This document shows positions 42,217-51,188 of a stretch of 64,000 nucleotides of DNA, piece by piece. The notes beneath the pieces were generated by a model. That model did not search any database. It saw only the letters and a program-made list of their open reading frames with translations, and had not been told where the DNA came from. The stretch spans positions 160,309 through 224,308 of the forward strand of contig NZ_FONV01000015.1 in assembly GCF_900113015.1 (NCBI RefSeq), in the 5' to 3' direction. The stretch comes from Actinoplanes philippinensis (GTDB lineage Bacteria; Actinomycetota; Actinomycetes; Mycobacteriales; Micromonosporaceae). The position numbers and the translations under genes were made by a program. How positions within the stretch are numbered: position 1 is the first letter of the stretch; each line of letters opens with the position of its first letter.

Positions 42217-42723
42217 CTACGCGGCGGCCATGGTCTTGCCGGTCTCCAGCAGTGACTTGAGATCGCTGAGGACCCAGGCCCATCCGCCGCCACCCTCGGC
42301 GCCGGCCTCCGGGTTGCCGCGGACCATCGCGGCGGTGGCTGGCGCGCCCGGCGTGTCGTGGGTGATGGTGAGCCGCTGCACCCCGGCGCCGGCCTCCTCG
42401 ATCTCATACGTCAGCGTGGTGAACGGCTCGGCCCCGGTGGTCGGGTCCATCAGCATCCGCCACGTCTGCACGAGGCGCCGCGGCGGCTCGGCCTCCAGCA
42501 CCTCGCCGTCGATGATGATCTCGGGCAGCTCGAACCCGCCGGCCGTCGCGTAGTCCTTCATCTCCCGGGTGGCGGTCGAGTAGAACCGGCCGCCCTTCGT
42601 CAGCTCGTAGAACTGGGGCGCCTGGTACGCATACTTCGCCGTCCACTCCGGGTCGGTGATCGCCTGCCAGATCTTTTCGGCCGGCGCCTTGATCCAGATA
42701 CGGAAGACCTGGGTGTCGCTCAT
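42217..42723 (-). CDS. SRPBCC (AHSA1-like) domain protein
   Basis: A 168-residue START-like protein of the activator-of-Hsp90 homology type. The N-terminal VFRIWIKAPAEKIWQAITDPEWTAKY is the family hallmark, and a wide hydrophobic pocket is expected. These often pair with an ArsR regulator, and that is the case here: its ATG overlaps the ArsR stop. Ligand unknown. The small end (GWAWVLSDLKSLLETGKT) closes the fold. Confidence 0.92.
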   Translation of the reverse strand: MSDTQVFRIWIKAPAEKIWQAITDPEWTAKYAYQAPQFYELTKGGRFYSTATREMKDYATAGGFELPEIIIDGEVLEAEPPRRLVQTWRMLMDPTTGAEPFTTLTYEIEEAGAGVQRLTITHDTPGAPATAAMVRGNPEAGAEGGGGWAWVLSDLKSLLETGKTMAAA

Positions 42724-43040
42724 GACTCTTCCTCCAGCGTGTGCTTGAGATCGATCAGTGCGGTGACGTGCTGCTCGGTGAACTTGTCGATCCACCGGTC
42801 ATGGATCTGCCGGATCGGCACCGGGTTGAGGTAATGCAATTTCTCCCGGCCGGAACGGCGCACGACGACGAGACCCGCCTCCTCGAGCACCCGCAGATGC
42901 TTGGCGACGCCGAACCTGGTCATCTCCAGCTCGCCCTCCAGCTCCGTCAGCGTGCGGCCGTCACGGGCGAAGAGCAGGTCGAGCAGGAACCGGCGGCTCG
43001 GGTCGGCCAGAGCTCTGAACACCCGATCGTCGTCCGTCAT
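42720..43040 (-). CDS. ArsR family winged-helix regulator
   Basis: A 106-residue repressor. The fold runs FRALADPSRRFLLDLLFARDGRTLTELEGELEMTRFGVAKHLRVLEEAGLVVVRRSGREKLHYLNPVPIRQIHDRWIDKF-like in short: helix-turn-helix around residues 30-55, wing at 58-70. No metal-binding cysteines are present, so it probably senses something other than a heavy metal. It opens a two-gene unit with the SRPBCC protein. A 16-bp palindrome inside its own promoter (43054-43069) strongly suggests autorepression. The ATG is only 7 bases past the -10 element, so its mRNA is probably leaderless. Confidence 0.94.
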   Translation of the reverse strand: MTDDDRVFRALADPSRRFLLDLLFARDGRTLTELEGELEMTRFGVAKHLRVLEEAGLVVVRRSGREKLHYLNPVPIRQIHDRWIDKFTEQHVTALIDLKHTLEEES

Positions 43041-43047
43041 GACGCTA

Positions 43048-43076
43048 AGTTATGTGACCATATGGTCACCTGTCAA
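43048..43076 (-). promoter_or_regulatory. ArsR-SRPBCC promoter with embedded 16-bp operator
   Basis: On the minus strand a consensus -35 TTGACA (43076-43071) is followed by a 17-base spacer and the -10 ATAACT (43053-43048). The spacer contains the perfect palindrome GTGACCATATGGTCAC (43054-43069). The ATG of the ArsR gene begins 7 bases after the -10. A repressor bound there would block RNA polymerase directly. Confidence 0.8.
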
Positions 43077-43163
43077 ACCGCGGCCGGCGCCGGGACCGGA
43101 TCGAACCGTGCCCACAGCGGTGGGAAGGCTGAAATCGATCACCCGTCGGGCTACGCTCCGCCC

Positions 43164-44132
43164 GTGTGGCCATTCCGCAAAGCCGCTGAGGAACCTCCCG
43201 GTTTCTGCCACTTCCTCGGCGACCCCGACGCTGAACGTCTCCGTTTCGTGCTGCGCAAACGCGACTGGGACACGGCCCGGGCGATCCTCTCCACCGCCGA
43301 CCCGGAGCACCGCTCCTACTACGTGCGGGTGGCCGCCGGCACCCTGGGCATCGAGAAGTGGATCAACGGGATCATCCGCGAGGAGCCCGATTCCGTTCTC
43401 CCGCTCCTGATCAAGGCCGTCCACATGGTCAGCTGGTCCTGGGAGCTGCCCGGCGCCGCCACCGACGGCACGGCCACCGACGACGACCGCACGATCATGA
43501 AGGACCACCTGCTACGGGCCGAGGAACTCCTGGACGAGGTGCTGGACCGGAGCCCCGCCGACGCCGACGCCTGGGTGTACAAGCTGGAGGCGAGCCGGGC
43601 CCTGCACCTGCCGCTGGTGGAGCGGTGGCGACGGTTCGAGCGCCTGATCGCCGTCGACCCCGCACACTGGTACGGCCACGAGGAGATGCTCTGGTGCCTG
43701 CGCCCCGACTGGGGAGGCAACACCGCCGCGATGTTCGACTTCGCCCGTACCCGCGCGATCGCCTGTCCCGCCACCCACGTCCCGGCCCTGATGGTGCTGG
43801 CCCATCGCGCCCACACGTGGAATCTGGCGAAGTCCAGGAAGCCCGGCGAGCCCGACCGCACCCTGGACCTCACCTACTACGAGTCCACGAAGGTGATGGA
43901 CGACATCTGGGACGCCTCCCAGCTGTCGGTCTGGCACGACGACTACCGTGAGACGCTGCTCACCCCGATCGCCTGGAACAACTTCGCCTTCGCCCTCACC
44001 TACGGCGATTTCCACAAGCCGGCCTGGAGCCTGTACGAGGCGATCGGCGAGGACTGGATCACCGAGCACCCCTGGGACGACATCGACTTCTTCGTCAAGT
44101 CCCGCGCCTACACGCGGGACAACCTGGACTGA
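43164..44132 (+). CDS. Hypothetical protein with helical-repeat character
   Basis: A 322-residue soluble protein of unknown family. It is Trp-rich and helical, with segments such as FVLRKRDWDTARAILSTADPEHRSYYV, LLRAEELLDEVLDRSPADADAWVYKLEASRA and WYGHEEMLWCLRPDW that resemble TPR-like repeats. No signal peptide. The GTG at 43164 lies six bases after TACGCT, a -10-like word, with no ribosome binding site, so it seems leaderless. Divergent from the ArsR gene over 123 bases. Confidence 0.8.
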   Translation: MWPFRKAAEEPPGFCHFLGDPDAERLRFVLRKRDWDTARAILSTADPEHRSYYVRVAAGTLGIEKWINGIIREEPDSVLPLLIKAVHMVSWSWELPGAATDGTATDDDRTIMKDHLLRAEELLDEVLDRSPADADAWVYKLEASRALHLPLVERWRRFERLIAVDPAHWYGHEEMLWCLRPDWGGNTAAMFDFARTRAIACPATHVPALMVLAHRAHTWNLAKSRKPGEPDRTLDLTYYESTKVMDDIWDASQLSVWHDDYRETLLTPIAWNNFAFALTYGDFHKPAWSLYEAIGEDWITEHPWDDIDFFVKSRAYTRDNLD

Positions 44133-44140
44133 CTCGCCCC

Positions 44141-45639
44141 TCACACGTCCAGCAGCGGCAACGGGTCGAAGGAATGTCCCCGCCAGAGGACCCGAGAGGC
44201 CTCTTCGGGGTACGGGACGACGGCCGCCGCATCGTCGAAGACCCGGGTGAGCCGTCCCGCCGTGTCATAACCGGCCCAGCCCGGATCGCCGTCGGCCGCG
44301 AACCGTGTCCACGCCGAGCGCATCTGCGCGGACAGCTCCGCCGCGCCCGCGCCCGGGGGTGAGCCGAGCAGCATGGCCGGCTGCCCCTCGGTGAGATTGC
44401 CGAAGACCAGCGGCACGTCCAGGCCGTGACAGGCGCCCAGCACGCCACCCATCCCCGGCGCGGACCACGCGAGCTCGTAGAGGTGCGCGCGCCCGCCACC
44501 GGCCACCTGCGCCTCGGCGAGATGCAGCGACGGCATCCGGAACAGCCAGTCGGAGTGCACCAGCTCGTGGAGGCGGTCCGGTCCGGCCTCCGGGTAGGCG
44601 AGGTCGTACCGCCCCGGCGCGAAGATCGACAACGCCGTCGCGGCCTGCTCCGGCGTCACCCGGCCGAGCACACCACCCAGGAAGGCGAACAGCCGGTGCT
44701 CGTCCCGGGTGTGCCCGGCCAGCAGGTCGACGCCCCGGCCGGCCCCGTCCGCCAGTGCCCGCCATGGGGTGACCGGCAGGACCTCGCCGTCGACCACCGG
44801 AGCGAACAGGATCGAGCCGTGCGCTGCCGTACCCCATCGCCGGCTCCGTGCAGCGATCCCCGCGGCGACCGAGTCGCCGGCCGCGGTGAGCAGCGCCGGC
44901 TCCACCCCGGCGAGATCGTCGACGGTGGCGCGAAGCCCCAGCTCAGCCGCGATGGCGGCGCCGATGTCACCGGCCAGGGCGGAGGAGAGGAACGGGCCCG
45001 GCACGCTCTGCGCGATCGCCCGCCGGAACAGGCCCGCCGCGCGGGCATGGCCAGCAGCGCCGCCACCGAGCCGCCGCCCGCCGACTCGCCGAAGACCGTG
45101 ACCCGGCCCGGATCGCCGCCGAACGCCGCGATGTTGTCCCGGACCCACTCCAGCGCCGCGACCTGGTCGAGAAGGCCCCGGTTGGCGGGCGCCCCCGCGA
45201 TCCCGGCGAACCCCTCCACGCCGAGCCGGTAGTTGAACGTCACCAGCACGACCCGGCCGTCGCTCGCCAGCCGCCCGCCGTCGTACTCGGGCCGGCCGGC
45301 CGAACCGAGCGCGTAGCCGCCGCCGTAGATCCACACCATCACGGGCAGTGCGGCGCCGGCCTCCACGGCCGGCGACCACACGTTCACCGTCAGCCAGTCC
45401 TCGTCCCGAGCGGGCGGGAGGCCGGTGCCGAGCACATCACTCTGCGGCGCGGCCGGCCCGAAGGCCAGCGCCTCGCGGACGCCCGTCCACTCCCGTGCCG
45501 CCTGTGGAGCGGCGAACCGCAGCGGCCCCACCGGCGGCTCGGCGTAGCGGATCCCGCGGAAGACCGCCAGACCGTTCTCCCAGCTCCCGCGCAGTCGTCC
45601 GGCAGTGATGCGCACCTCGGGCGCGGCGATTCCCGTCAT
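44141..45639 (-). pseudogene. Type B carboxylesterase, interrupted by a frameshift
   Basis: Two overlapping frames together give one carboxylesterase of about 500 residues. The upstream part starts at the ATG at 45639 and has the oxyanion loop WIYGGGYALGS and the nucleophile elbow FGESAGGGSVAALLAMPA. The rest continues in another frame from about 45050 with GLFRRAIAQSVPG, and includes HTRDEHRLFAF and the C-terminal ACHGLDVPLVFGNL with the expected His. Total span 1499 bases is one short of a multiple of three, so a single-base loss near 45040-45060 explains it. Either the gene is newly inactivated or the base is a sequencing error; all catalytic motifs remain. Confidence 0.85.
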
Positions 45640-45698
45640 GACTGCGCATCATCACGGGTACGCCCGGCCCCGCGCCAACCATTTCGGACGGTCCCGGA

Positions 45699-46136
45699 TC
45701 ACCCCGCGGCGGCGGACGGCGCGGCGCTGGCTCCTCCGGGCGCCTCCTTCATGCACTCCTCGTACGCCTGCTTGTAGCCGTTGTCCGCCTGGACCTCGCC
45801 CTTGACCACCCGGTAGACCTGTCCTTCCCGCCCGTAGCCGGTCGGCGCGCCGGTGCTGGCGTCCACCGGCCACAGCTTCGTCCCGTCGGAGCACTCGATC
45901 GCCCCGATGAACTGAACCGTCCCGTCCTTGCCGGTGCAGCCCTTCTGCTCGTCGAACCCGCTGACCTTCTGGTCCGGGACGAACACCTCGCCGCACACGG
46001 GCAGCGCGCCGGCGGCCTGCGAAGCGGCGGTGGCCTCCGGCGCGGCCGGCGCGGCGGCCTTGTCCGCCGGCGCCGGGCTGGAGCAACCCGCGAGCGCGGC
46101 CAGCGCCACAGCACCCATGATGTGACGAACCCTCAT
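45699..46136 (-). CDS. Putative lipoprotein
   Basis: A 145-residue exported protein with signal peptide and lipobox (IMGAVALAALAGCSSP, lipidated Cys near residue 21). A Pro/Ala linker precedes a small cysteine-containing domain (VCGEVFV, GCTGKDGTVQF, IECSDGTKLWPVD, YEECMKEAPG), so two disulfides are likely. No known family. The ATG at 46136 has TAGGAGTGG upstream. It ends 60 bases before the carboxylesterase start, same strand, and is divergent from the phosphoesterase. Confidence 0.85.
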   Translation of the reverse strand: MRVRHIMGAVALAALAGCSSPAPADKAAAPAAPEATAASQAAGALPVCGEVFVPDQKVSGFDEQKGCTGKDGTVQFIGAIECSDGTKLWPVDASTGAPTGYGREGQVYRVVKGEVQADNGYKQAYEECMKEAPGGASAAPSAAAG

Positions 46137-46328
46137 CAATCCACTCCTAACGCGTGGGGCAAATGGGGCGAACGCTAATGGCCTCCCCTCGGCCCCCGGC
46201 GGACACACGGTGTGACTCGGGTGCGGTGGATGGAACGGCGTGGAACGCCTTCAGTGCGGGGCCGGTACACGCCGGACCCGGTCAACGGCAGACGGGCGAC
46301 GGTCTGCGCAGCGAAGGGGATTCACGGC

Positions 46329-49298
46329 ATGGGTCACCATCAGGACGACTCCGCGGCGGCCGGCCGTGGCGTCAGCCGGCGTCAACTGCTCCGCGGCGCG
46401 GCCGCCATCGGTCCCGGGATCGTCCTGTCCTCGGGTCCGCTCGACGGCCTCGTCACCACCACCGCCACCGACGCCGTGGCGCCCTCGGCGGCGGTTGCCG
46501 TCCCGCCGCCGATCACCTCCTGGGACCGGACGGTCCAGCGCAAGAGCTACGACAAGGCCGCCGGTTACCAGACGCTGGAGAAGGGCGACGGAGAACCGCA
46601 CCTGCTCCGGACCGAGATGCGCCGCACCCCGGGCCACGTGACACTGCCGATCGCGGCGTTCGTCCAGTTCACCGACCTGCACATCGTGGACGACCAGTCG
46701 CCGGCGCGAGTCGAGTTCCTGGACCGCTACGCGAACTCCGGGCCCCCGCACTTCGGCACCTACCCGTTCGACTCGGCGTACCGGCCGCACGAGTTCCTGT
46801 CGACGCATCTCACCCACGCCATGGTCAAGGCCATCCGCGGGATGACCACCGGGCCGCGCACCAGAACCCCCCTCGGCTTCACCATCGTCACCGGGGACAT
46901 GACCGACAACTGCCAGTACAACGAGACCCGCTGGTACATCGACCTGCTCGACGGCGGGCAGACGATCCTCCCCGACTCCGGGGCCATCGGCGTGGACGAG
47001 AGTGTCGGCTCCAACCTGGCCGGAGGGAACCCGAGCGGCTTCCACGACCCGGAGTTCTGGGCGCCCGACACCACGGTGCCGGACAAGTACAAGGCGCTCG
47101 GCTTCCCCGGGCTTCCCGGCGTTCTCGCGGCGGCCCGCGCCTCGTACACCTCGATCGGTTTGGGAATGCCCTGGTACGCCGCCTACGGCAACCATGACGG
47201 AGAGGTCCAGGGCAACGTGCCGCTGGACCCCGATTTCCTCTCCTCGGACAACCTGCAGCAGATCTGGACCGGCGACCCCCGCGACGTCGCGGTCGGCGGC
47301 GAGAAGATCGTCGACACCGCGGCCACGCCGCCCGACCGGTACGAGGACTTCGGGTTCTTCGACAAACTGGCCATCGCCCGGAACCTGATCAGAGTCGACG
47401 TCACCCCGGACGACAATCGCCGGTTGCTCGGCCGGCGCGCGTTCGTCCAGGAGCACTTCACCACCACCGGCGCCCCGGCGGGACACGGATTCACCGCGGG
47501 GCGGGGCGAGGCCTACTACAGCATCCCGTCTGCCGACTCCGACCTGGTCCAGTTCATCACGCTGGACACCGTGAACATCAACGGCGGCGCGAGCGGGTCG
47601 ATCACCGAGGCCCAGATGGACTGGCTCGAGACCCAGCTGCGGGCCAACAGCTCCACCTATCTCGTACCCACCGAACCGCCACCGTCGATCATCATGGAGA
47701 ACGGCGGCACACGCCCCCGCGAAGACCTGATCATTCCCGGACGGGGCCTCACCGACGGCGCCGGTTCGACGATCGTGAACCAGCCCGGCGTACGCGACAA
47801 GCTGTTCGTGATCTTCTGCCACCACACCCTGGACTCGATGGACAACGCGGACCTGCCGCCGCGAGGACGACCGGACCTGGTCGGCACGGTCCAGTGGCGA
47901 GGCGACGCGTTGCGCCGGCTGCTGCTCGCCTACCCGAACGTGATCGCACTGGTCACCGGCCACACCCACCGCAACGACATCAAGCCCTACCCCCGGCTCG
48001 GGCAGGCGCTCAACGGCGGATTCTGGGAGATCGGCACCGCCTCGCACATCGACTGGCCGATCCAGAGCCGCATCATCGAGATCGCCGCGAGCCCCGAGGC
48101 CCAGCAGGCGGGCGAATTCGGCGGCGCGGCCGGACCTGCCACGATCTCAATCTTCACCACCATGGTCGACCTGGACGCGCCACTGGCACACGGCGCGGAC
48201 CTCAGCGACCCGATCCAGCTCGCCGCCCTCGCCCGCGAACTGGCCACCAACGACCCGCAGGAGGTCGGCGCCGAAGGCGACACCCGCGACATCAAACGCC
48301 GGATGGGACGACTCGAAGACCGCAACACCCAACTCCTGCTGCCGGCCCCCTTCCCGCTCAACGCGCCAGTTCCGGCCGGCTCGCCGATCGCGATCGCCCG
48401 CAACCTGGACGGCCGGCTGGAACTCTTCGGCATCGACGCCGCCGGCAACCTCTGGAACACCCACCAGCGCACCGTCAGCGGGGACCTGGTGCCGTGGACG
48501 AAGCTCGACCAGGGCACCGGCTGGCAGTCGGTCACCACGGCCGTCAACCGGGACGGGCGCGTCGAACTCTTCACCGTCGACGGCTCGGGCACCGTCACCC
48601 GCCGCTCCCAGACCGCGCCCAACAGCAGCACCTACACCCAGCCCCAGCCGCTGGACGGCGTCTTCGCCACGGCGGCCGCCACCACCGACCAGGCGGGAAA
48701 CCTGCACCTCTACGCCAACTACGGCAGCGGTGTCATCCAGCACCGCTGGCAGGACGCCCCCGACGGCGGCACCTGGACCAACCCCTGGACCCAGCTGTAC
48801 GGCGCGACGACCCGGATGGCCGTCCGGACCGGAAGCGACGGATGCGCCGTCCTGGTCGGGATCAACGAGGAAGGCCGCCTCTTCCACCGCAAGGCGTACC
48901 ACCCGAACGCCCGTACCGAGGAGGAATGGGGCCCGGCCTTCCCGCTGGACGGCATGTTCGAGGCCGTCGACCTGGCCCTGAACATGGACGGCCGGCTGGC
49001 CCTCTTCGCCGTCGACGGCGACGGACGGCTCCATCAGCGCTTCGAGACCACCCCGCACAGCGGGGAGTGGGCGCCGTGGGCGGTGCTGCCGACCACATAC
49101 CAGGACCGCACCCTGCGGATCCGGCACGTGGCCGCCGAGCGGAACGGGGGCCACGGGCGGATGGAACTGTACGTGATCGACGACGCCGGCCTGCTCTACC
49201 GCTGCAAGCAGAGCATCCCGAGCAGCAGCGACTGGGGCGGCGACATGGGCTTCCTGAAGTTCCGGCTACGCCCCACCCGTACCCTCACCGGCCTGTGA
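46329..49298 (+). CDS. Tat-exported metallophosphoesterase (TIGR03767) with C-terminal lectin-like propeller
   Basis: A 989-residue exported protein. A twin-arginine signal (VSRRQLLRGAAAIG) near residue 17 is followed by a large calcineurin-like phosphoesterase. Its metal motifs are in order: FTDLHIVDD, VTGDMTDN, YGNHDGEV, VIFCHHT and VTGHTHRND. The domain fits TIGR03767, an actinobacterial phosphoesterase group of unknown substrate. From about residue 676 a second domain has six or so repeats of the form (D)GRLELFGIDAAGNLWN, DGRVELFTVDGSGTVTRR, DGRLALFAVDGDGRLHQR, typical of PLL/tectonin-like beta-propellers that bind sugars. The ATG has GAAGGGGA upstream. Its 3' end overlaps the convergent MarR gene by 33 bases. 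Confidence 0.9.
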   Translation: MGHHQDDSAAAGRGVSRRQLLRGAAAIGPGIVLSSGPLDGLVTTTATDAVAPSAAVAVPPPITSWDRTVQRKSYDKAAGYQTLEKGDGEPHLLRTEMRRTPGHVTLPIAAFVQFTDLHIVDDQSPARVEFLDRYANSGPPHFGTYPFDSAYRPHEFLSTHLTHAMVKAIRGMTTGPRTRTPLGFTIVTGDMTDNCQYNETRWYIDLLDGGQTILPDSGAIGVDESVGSNLAGGNPSGFHDPEFWAPDTTVPDKYKALGFPGLPGVLAAARASYTSIGLGMPWYAAYGNHDGEVQGNVPLDPDFLSSDNLQQIWTGDPRDVAVGGEKIVDTAATPPDRYEDFGFFDKLAIARNLIRVDVTPDDNRRLLGRRAFVQEHFTTTGAPAGHGFTAGRGEAYYSIPSADSDLVQFITLDTVNINGGASGSITEAQMDWLETQLRANSSTYLVPTEPPPSIIMENGGTRPREDLIIPGRGLTDGAGSTIVNQPGVRDKLFVIFCHHTLDSMDNADLPPRGRPDLVGTVQWRGDALRRLLLAYPNVIALVTGHTHRNDIKPYPRLGQALNGGFWEIGTASHIDWPIQSRIIEIAASPEAQQAGEFGGAAGPATISIFTTMVDLDAPLAHGADLSDPIQLAALARELATNDPQEVGAEGDTRDIKRRMGRLEDRNTQLLLPAPFPLNAPVPAGSPIAIARNLDGRLELFGIDAAGNLWNTHQRTVSGDLVPWTKLDQGTGWQSVTTAVNRDGRVELFTVDGSGTVTRRSQTAPNSSTYTQPQPLDGVFATAAATTDQAGNLHLYANYGSGVIQHRWQDAPDGGTWTNPWTQLYGATTRMAVRTGSDGCAVLVGINEEGRLFHRKAYHPNARTEEEWGPAFPLDGMFEAVDLALNMDGRLALFAVDGDGRLHQRFETTPHSGEWAPWAVLPTTYQDRTLRIRHVAAERNGGHGRMELYVIDDAGLLYRCKQSIPSSSDWGGDMGFLKFRLRPTRTLTGL

Positions 49299-49760
49299 CC
49301 GCCGGGGCTGTCCGGTAGTCGCGGCGTGGGCGAGGATGCGGCCCAGGAGATGCGTGAGCTGGTCGCGCTCCGCCGGGGTGAGGGCGGCCGTCAGTCTCGC
49401 GTTGGCCTGGTCGCCGAGTCGTTCCGTCCGTTCCAGCAGCCCGGCGCCGGCCGGCGTGATGGCGATGGCGTTCTTGCGCCGGTCGGCCGGGTCCGGGGTG
49501 CTGGTGACCCAGCCGTGCCGGCGGAGCTCACGCAGAGTCGCCACCATGTCCTTGGGGTCGACGCGCAGCACTCGGGCGAGGTCGGCCTGCGACACCGGGC
49601 CCAGTTCAGCGACGCTCGCCAGGACCGCGTGATGCATCATCCGGACGCCCTCGCCGGCCAGTGCCTGCGCGACGAGCCGGTGACCGTGGGCTGCGGCACG
49701 GCCCAGCAGCCAACTCGGCAGCACGCGGATCCGGGCCGGCGCGTACAACTCCTCGGACAT
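49266..49760 (-). CDS. MarR family regulator
   Basis: A 164-residue winged-helix regulator. VLASVAELGPVSQADLARVLRVDPKDMVATLRELRRHGWVTSTPDPADRRKNAIAITPAG-type order is standard MarR: recognition helix near residue 70 and wing with DPADRRK. The second ATG of a pair (49760) is chosen, since AGGAGG stands six bases before it. A perfect 18-base palindrome lies 23 bases upstream and probably binds this protein. The divergent neighbour, a quinone-reductase-like gene, is the likely former target, but that gene has lost its 5' part. Confidence 0.92.
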   Translation of the reverse strand: MSEELYAPARIRVLPSWLLGRAAAHGHRLVAQALAGEGVRMMHHAVLASVAELGPVSQADLARVLRVDPKDMVATLRELRRHGWVTSTPDPADRRKNAIAITPAGAGLLERTERLGDQANARLTAALTPAERDQLTHLLGRILAHAATTGQPRRSQAGEGTGGA

Positions 49761-49782
49761 CATCCGCCTCCTGCCGGAAATC

Positions 49783-49800
49783 CGTTGGGACATCCCAACG
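49783..49800. promoter_or_regulatory. MarR operator candidate
   Basis: CGTTGGGA-CA-TCCCAACG is a perfect 8-bp inverted repeat with a 2-base centre, located in the gap between the MarR gene and the divergent dehydrogenase remnant. Size, symmetry and position are usual for MarR sites. Confidence 0.7.
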
Positions 49801-49802
49801 AA

Positions 49803-50477
49803 GCACCTATCGACGCCTACGCCGACTTCGTCACCGTGCCCACCGCCACCGCGAGCCACATTCCCGAGCACGCCGACAGCGTGCAGGCCGTCGCCCTGGT
49901 CCGCTCCGGGCACGTGGCGCTCGCGGCGCTGACCACCGCCGACCCGCGGCCGGACGAGTCCGTCCTCGTCACCGGGGCCGCGGGCGGGGTCGGGCACCTG
50001 GCCGTGCAACTGGCGAGGATCCGCGGAATCGGCCGGGTCGTGGCGGCCGTCGGCTCCGCGGCCAAGACGACCTTCGTCCGGGACCTCGGCGCTGACGAGG
50101 CCGTCGTCTACGACGATGTCGACTGGGGTGAGCCCGTAGACGTCGTCCTCGACGCCGTCGGCGGGGACCTGCTGCCCCGAGCGCTGGCCGGCCTGCGCCC
50201 CGGCGGACGGCTGATCTACTTCAACTCCGGCGGCGGCACCGTGCCCGCCCACACCCTGCTCGCCGGTTCCACAACCATCACCGGCATGGCGATACGACGA
50301 TTCGCCACCACCCACCCCGAGCTGTACCAGCGGCACGACGAGCTGCTCTGGCAGCTGCACGCCACCGGCCGGCTGCGTCCGGGCATCCACGCCGAACTCC
50401 CGCTCACCGACGCCGCAGCCGCACTGCGAATCATCGAATCCCGCACCAACCGCGGCAAGGTCGTCCTTCGTCCATGA
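49803..50477 (+). pseudogene. Zinc-binding dehydrogenase / quinone reductase, N-terminally truncated
   Basis: The frame begins abruptly within the family, at DAYADFVTVPTATASHIPEHAD, which normally follows about 70-100 residues of catalytic GroES-like domain. The rest is complete: SVLVTGAAGGVGHLAVQLARIRG (NADP-binding loop), DVVLDAVGGDLLPRALAGLRPGGRL, and a C-terminal ALRIIESRTNRGKVVLRP. No start codon with a ribosome site exists; the first possible one is the GTG at 49836. The break lies only 3 bases beyond the MarR operator, so a deletion has removed the gene start between them. It may be untranslated, or may make a shortened, probably inactive protein. Confidence 0.8.
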
Positions 50478-50542
50478 CACCACCGTGCGGATCCGCAGGC
50501 CGGCGCGCCGAGGCCGAGCTGCTCTGATTACAGTGCGCGTCC

Positions 50543-51115
50543 ATGGGACACGTCATGGCTCGCCTCGCCGGCTTCGGCGTGGTGCTGGTGCCGTATTGGC
50601 CGTACACGTTCGCGCGTTCCGACGCGGCGCCCGACGCCGTGCTGGTGACGAACTGGCGTGACGACGGCCCGGCCACGGCGCTCGTCGACCCGGCGGACCC
50701 GCGGTCGGCGCCCGGCATCGTCGACGTGAGCCCCGGCCCGGACCACCCGCTTTGGGTCATCGAGACCAGCCCCTTCGACGCGGCATGGCCCGCCGGCTTC
50801 GACATCGAGTGCACGATGCCGCCGTACTGCCTGGTCGGCGAGAACGACGCGTCGATCTCCGTGCAGGGCTCGGCGCATCCCATCGACCCGGAGACACTGG
50901 TCGCCGCGGGCCAGACGGTCGTCGAGCGCCGCACGATGCGCAATGACGTGCAGGTCATCGAGCTGACGTACGAGCACGAGGGCGAACAGTGGTGGCAGGG
51001 CCATTACCTGCTCCCGCGCAACGGCGGCCGCGTGCTCGTCTTCACCGCGCAGTCCCGCGAACAGGACATCGTCACCACACGCGACGGCCTGGAATGGATG
51101 CTGGCCCTGGACTGA
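50543..51115 (+). CDS. Hypothetical protein
   Basis: A 190-residue protein with no family I can name. It starts with a hydrophobic stretch (ARLAGFGVVLVPYWPYTFARSD) and contains strands typical of a small barrel or lipocalin-like fold: NDVQVIELTYEHEGEQWWQGHYLLPRNGG and VLVFTAQSREQDIVTTRDGLEWML. The ending resembles stress-response proteins that check host or lipid state, but I cannot support that. TACAGT lies eight bases upstream of the ATG without a ribosome site, so the transcript may be leaderless. A strong hairpin follows the gene. Confidence 0.75.
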   Translation: MGHVMARLAGFGVVLVPYWPYTFARSDAAPDAVLVTNWRDDGPATALVDPADPRSAPGIVDVSPGPDHPLWVIETSPFDAAWPAGFDIECTMPPYCLVGENDASISVQGSAHPIDPETLVAAGQTVVERRTMRNDVQVIELTYEHEGEQWWQGHYLLPRNGGRVLVFTAQSREQDIVTTRDGLEWMLALD

Positions 51116-51141
51116 CGGATCACGGTCCCCCGAGGGACGTG

Positions 51142-51188
51142 CGGCAGCCCGCGGGCCCACCGATGTCGGATGGGCCCGCGGGCTGCCG
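51142..51188. terminator. Bidirectional terminator hairpin
   Basis: A perfect 18-bp stem (51142-51159 with 51171-51188) around an 11-base loop stands between two convergent genes. It begins 27 bases after the hypothetical gene ends and abuts the stop of the opposing hydrolase gene. It lacks T-runs but is symmetrical and very strong, so it likely serves both sides. Confidence 0.8.

Noticed and set aside
44141..45639. Two separate hydrolase genes.
   Set aside because: The two frames give consecutive, non-overlapping parts of one type B carboxylesterase; a single-base loss is simpler.
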